NCBI GenBank assembly: GCA_903924405.1
Contig: CAIYBH010000414.1
Coordinates: 1 to 33,501 of the forward strand
DNA from: an uncultured Planctomycetaceae bacterium
GTDB taxonomy: Bacteria > Planctomycetota > Planctomycetia > Planctomycetales > Planctomycetaceae
DNA: 33,501 nt
Reading direction: 5' to 3'
The notes beneath the pieces are model-generated. The model saw only the letters and a program-made list of their open reading frames with translations. It did not search any database and had not been told where the DNA came from. Positions 32,422 through 33,501 of the stretch are shown here, piece after piece (position 1 is the stretch's first letter; the number at the start of each line of letters is the position of its first letter). Position numbers and translations under genes: made by a program.

Positions 32422-33501
32422 ATGTTTCCCTGTACGGTCGGTCAACTTCAGAAGATTCTCGGTGGGAGTGGTTCCATCGGGGAGGGAGCCCTGTTGAAAG
32501 TCACAGGGGTCTCCATCGATTCACGAACAGTGCGGCCGGGCGATGTTTTTTTTGCCATGTCCGGCCAGAAGACTCACGGAATGCAGTTTGCCGCGCAGGC
32601 GAAAGCGGCGGGAGCAGCCTGCATTGTGAGCAATGCTGCGTTGTCCGGGGATGTTGGCACGGAACCGGATCATGTGGGTGGCGGTTCTGCGGAAGGACAC
32701 TGCCCTGTCCTTCTGGTATCGGAACCGATTGCGGCCCTTCAGGCACTGGCCCGCTGGAATCGGCGGCAATCCCGGGCGATGGTGATTGGGATCACTGGCA
32801 GCGTCGGCAAAACGACGACTCGGCAGATGCTGCATCACGTGCTGACATCGGAGTTGCGGGGGATTCAGAGCCCGAAAAATTTCAACAATGAGCTGGGGGT
32901 TCCCCTGTCCATGCTGGAGCTGGGGGCGGGAGATGAAGTTGCGGTTCTGGAAATGGGCGCGACTCGGCGGGGCGACATTCAGTTTCTGTGTGAACTGGCC
33001 AATCCCGGGATGGGGGTGGTGACACGTGTTGCGCCGTGTCATTTGCAGAGCTTTGGAGATCTGCAGGCGGTTCGGGACACGAAGCAGGAGTTGGTCAGCA
33101 GTATTCCGGCGCAGGGCATGGTGTTTCTGAATGGCGATGACGAGCTGGTGCGGACGATGTCGCAGTCGTCGTTGGCACCGGTAGTTTTCTTCGGGACCGG
33201 GGCAGACGTACCCCGTCGTTTTCAGCCTGAAGAGTGTTCGGCGGGGAGGTGTTCCTTCCGGCTGGGGCGAGATCGCTACTGGTTCGAGGGTGGGCGCCAC
33301 CTGATGCACAGTGCCGCGGCTGCAGTGATGGTTGCGCGGTCACTGGGGCTGACGTCGCGTCAGATTTCCGCGGGGCTTGCAGCTTTTCGACCGGAAGCCG
33401 GACGGGGGGCTGTGGTCCTGCGTGAGCCGTGGACGGTCATTGATGAAACCTACAATTCGAGTCCTGCGAGCGTGCGAGCCTGTATCGAGGCGATGGTGGA
33501 C
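32422..33501 (+). CDS. murF: UDP-MurNAc-tripeptide:D-Ala-D-Ala ligase MurF, truncated at the window edge
   Basis: MurF completes the UDP-MurNAc-pentapeptide by adding D-Ala-D-Ala. The frame is open through the last base, giving the first 360 residues; the rest lies outside. Visible parts are the N-terminal SIDSRTVRPGDVFFAMSGQK, the P-loop GITGSVGKTTT with K130, SPKNFNNELGVPLSML, AVLEMGATRRGDI and the TYNSSPASV segment of the C-terminal domain. The ATG at 32422 is chosen because MFPCTVGQLQKILGG aligns with the usual MurF N-terminus. Earlier in-frame ATGs at 32347 and 32356 would add about 22-25 residues of no family resemblance. Confidence 0.93.
   Translation, partial: MFPCTVGQLQKILGGSGSIGEGALLKVTGVSIDSRTVRPGDVFFAMSGQKTHGMQFAAQAKAAGAACIVSNAALSGDVGTEPDHVGGGSAEGHCPVLLVSEPIAALQALARWNRRQSRAMVIGITGSVGKTTTRQMLHHVLTSELRGIQSPKNFNNELGVPLSMLELGAGDEVAVLEMGATRRGDIQFLCELANPGMGVVTRVAPCHLQSFGDLQAVRDTKQELVSSIPAQGMVFLNGDDELVRTMSQSSLAPVVFFGTGADVPRRFQPEECSAGRCSFRLGRDRYWFEGGRHLMHSAAAAVMVARSLGLTSRQISAGLAAFRPEAGRGAVVLREPWTVIDETYNSSPASVRACIEAMVD

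Noticed and set aside
32220..32891. A 223-codon plus frame at the start of murF
   Set aside because: It is in a different frame from murF, whose own frame has all the Mur ligase motifs.
1..33501. tRNA, rRNA and known riboswitch genes
   Set aside because: I looked for T-loop consensus, rRNA stretches and familiar riboswitch cores in the gaps and found none. Reading by eye could miss an unusual RNA.

Overview
The window reads as chromosomal DNA of a planctomycete (Planctomycetota). Supporting signs are a giant secreted serine protease with an N-terminal LEQRLVLSA element of the LEPR-XLL type, a beta-propeller/di-haem cytochrome fusion, a type I sulfatase, a Ser/Thr kinase with a C-terminal membrane half, and intergenic regions with few Shine-Dalgarno sites. 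G is abundant on the + strand. From about 2.1 kb to the right edge every supported gene is on the + strand; only aroH and a fragment at the left edge are on the - strand. I cannot name the genus.

Layout. 1-50: start of a leftward gene, possibly transposase-related. 0.25-1.8 kb: ispG (isoprenoid precursors) convergent with aroH (chorismate mutase). 2.2-5.3 kb: a SAM methyltransferase and the propeller-cytochrome. 6.0-12.7 kb: a 2227-residue S8 protease carrying six Calx-beta repeats, two of them split by other domains, then four FN3-like repeats; a clear intrinsic terminator follows. 12.8-13.5 kb: rsmE with a TTG start. 13.7-21.2 kb: a tightly coupled operon RDD - SpoIIM - polytopic membrane protein - DUF4129 - DUF4350 - MoxR ATPase - DUF58. 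21.5-25.6 kb: gltD with its own terminator, a secreted sulfatase, and leuD without leuC. 26.1-27.8 kb: the membrane Ser/Thr kinase. 28.1-33.5 kb: mnmA, bioB, murE and a right-truncated murF.

How genes relate. The MoxR operon is the one clear multi-gene system: an AAA+ ATPase with its DUF58 partner and membrane proteins, joined by 4-base start/stop overlaps. MurE carries the DNPR motif of meso-diaminopimelate ligases, so this organism is expected to make DAP-type peptidoglycan although it looks planctomycetal. The metabolic genes (ispG, aroH, gltD, leuD, bioB) are scattered singletons rather than pathway operons.

Most interesting observations: (i) two unrelated domains, a beta-propeller and a proprotein-convertase P-domain, inserted at the equivalent loop of two consecutive Calx-beta repeats in the giant protease; (ii) the MoxR operon with an unclassified membrane protein; (iii) a shared GCTANNAT element upstream of four genes; (iv) hairpins flanking bioB that could control bioB/murE expression.
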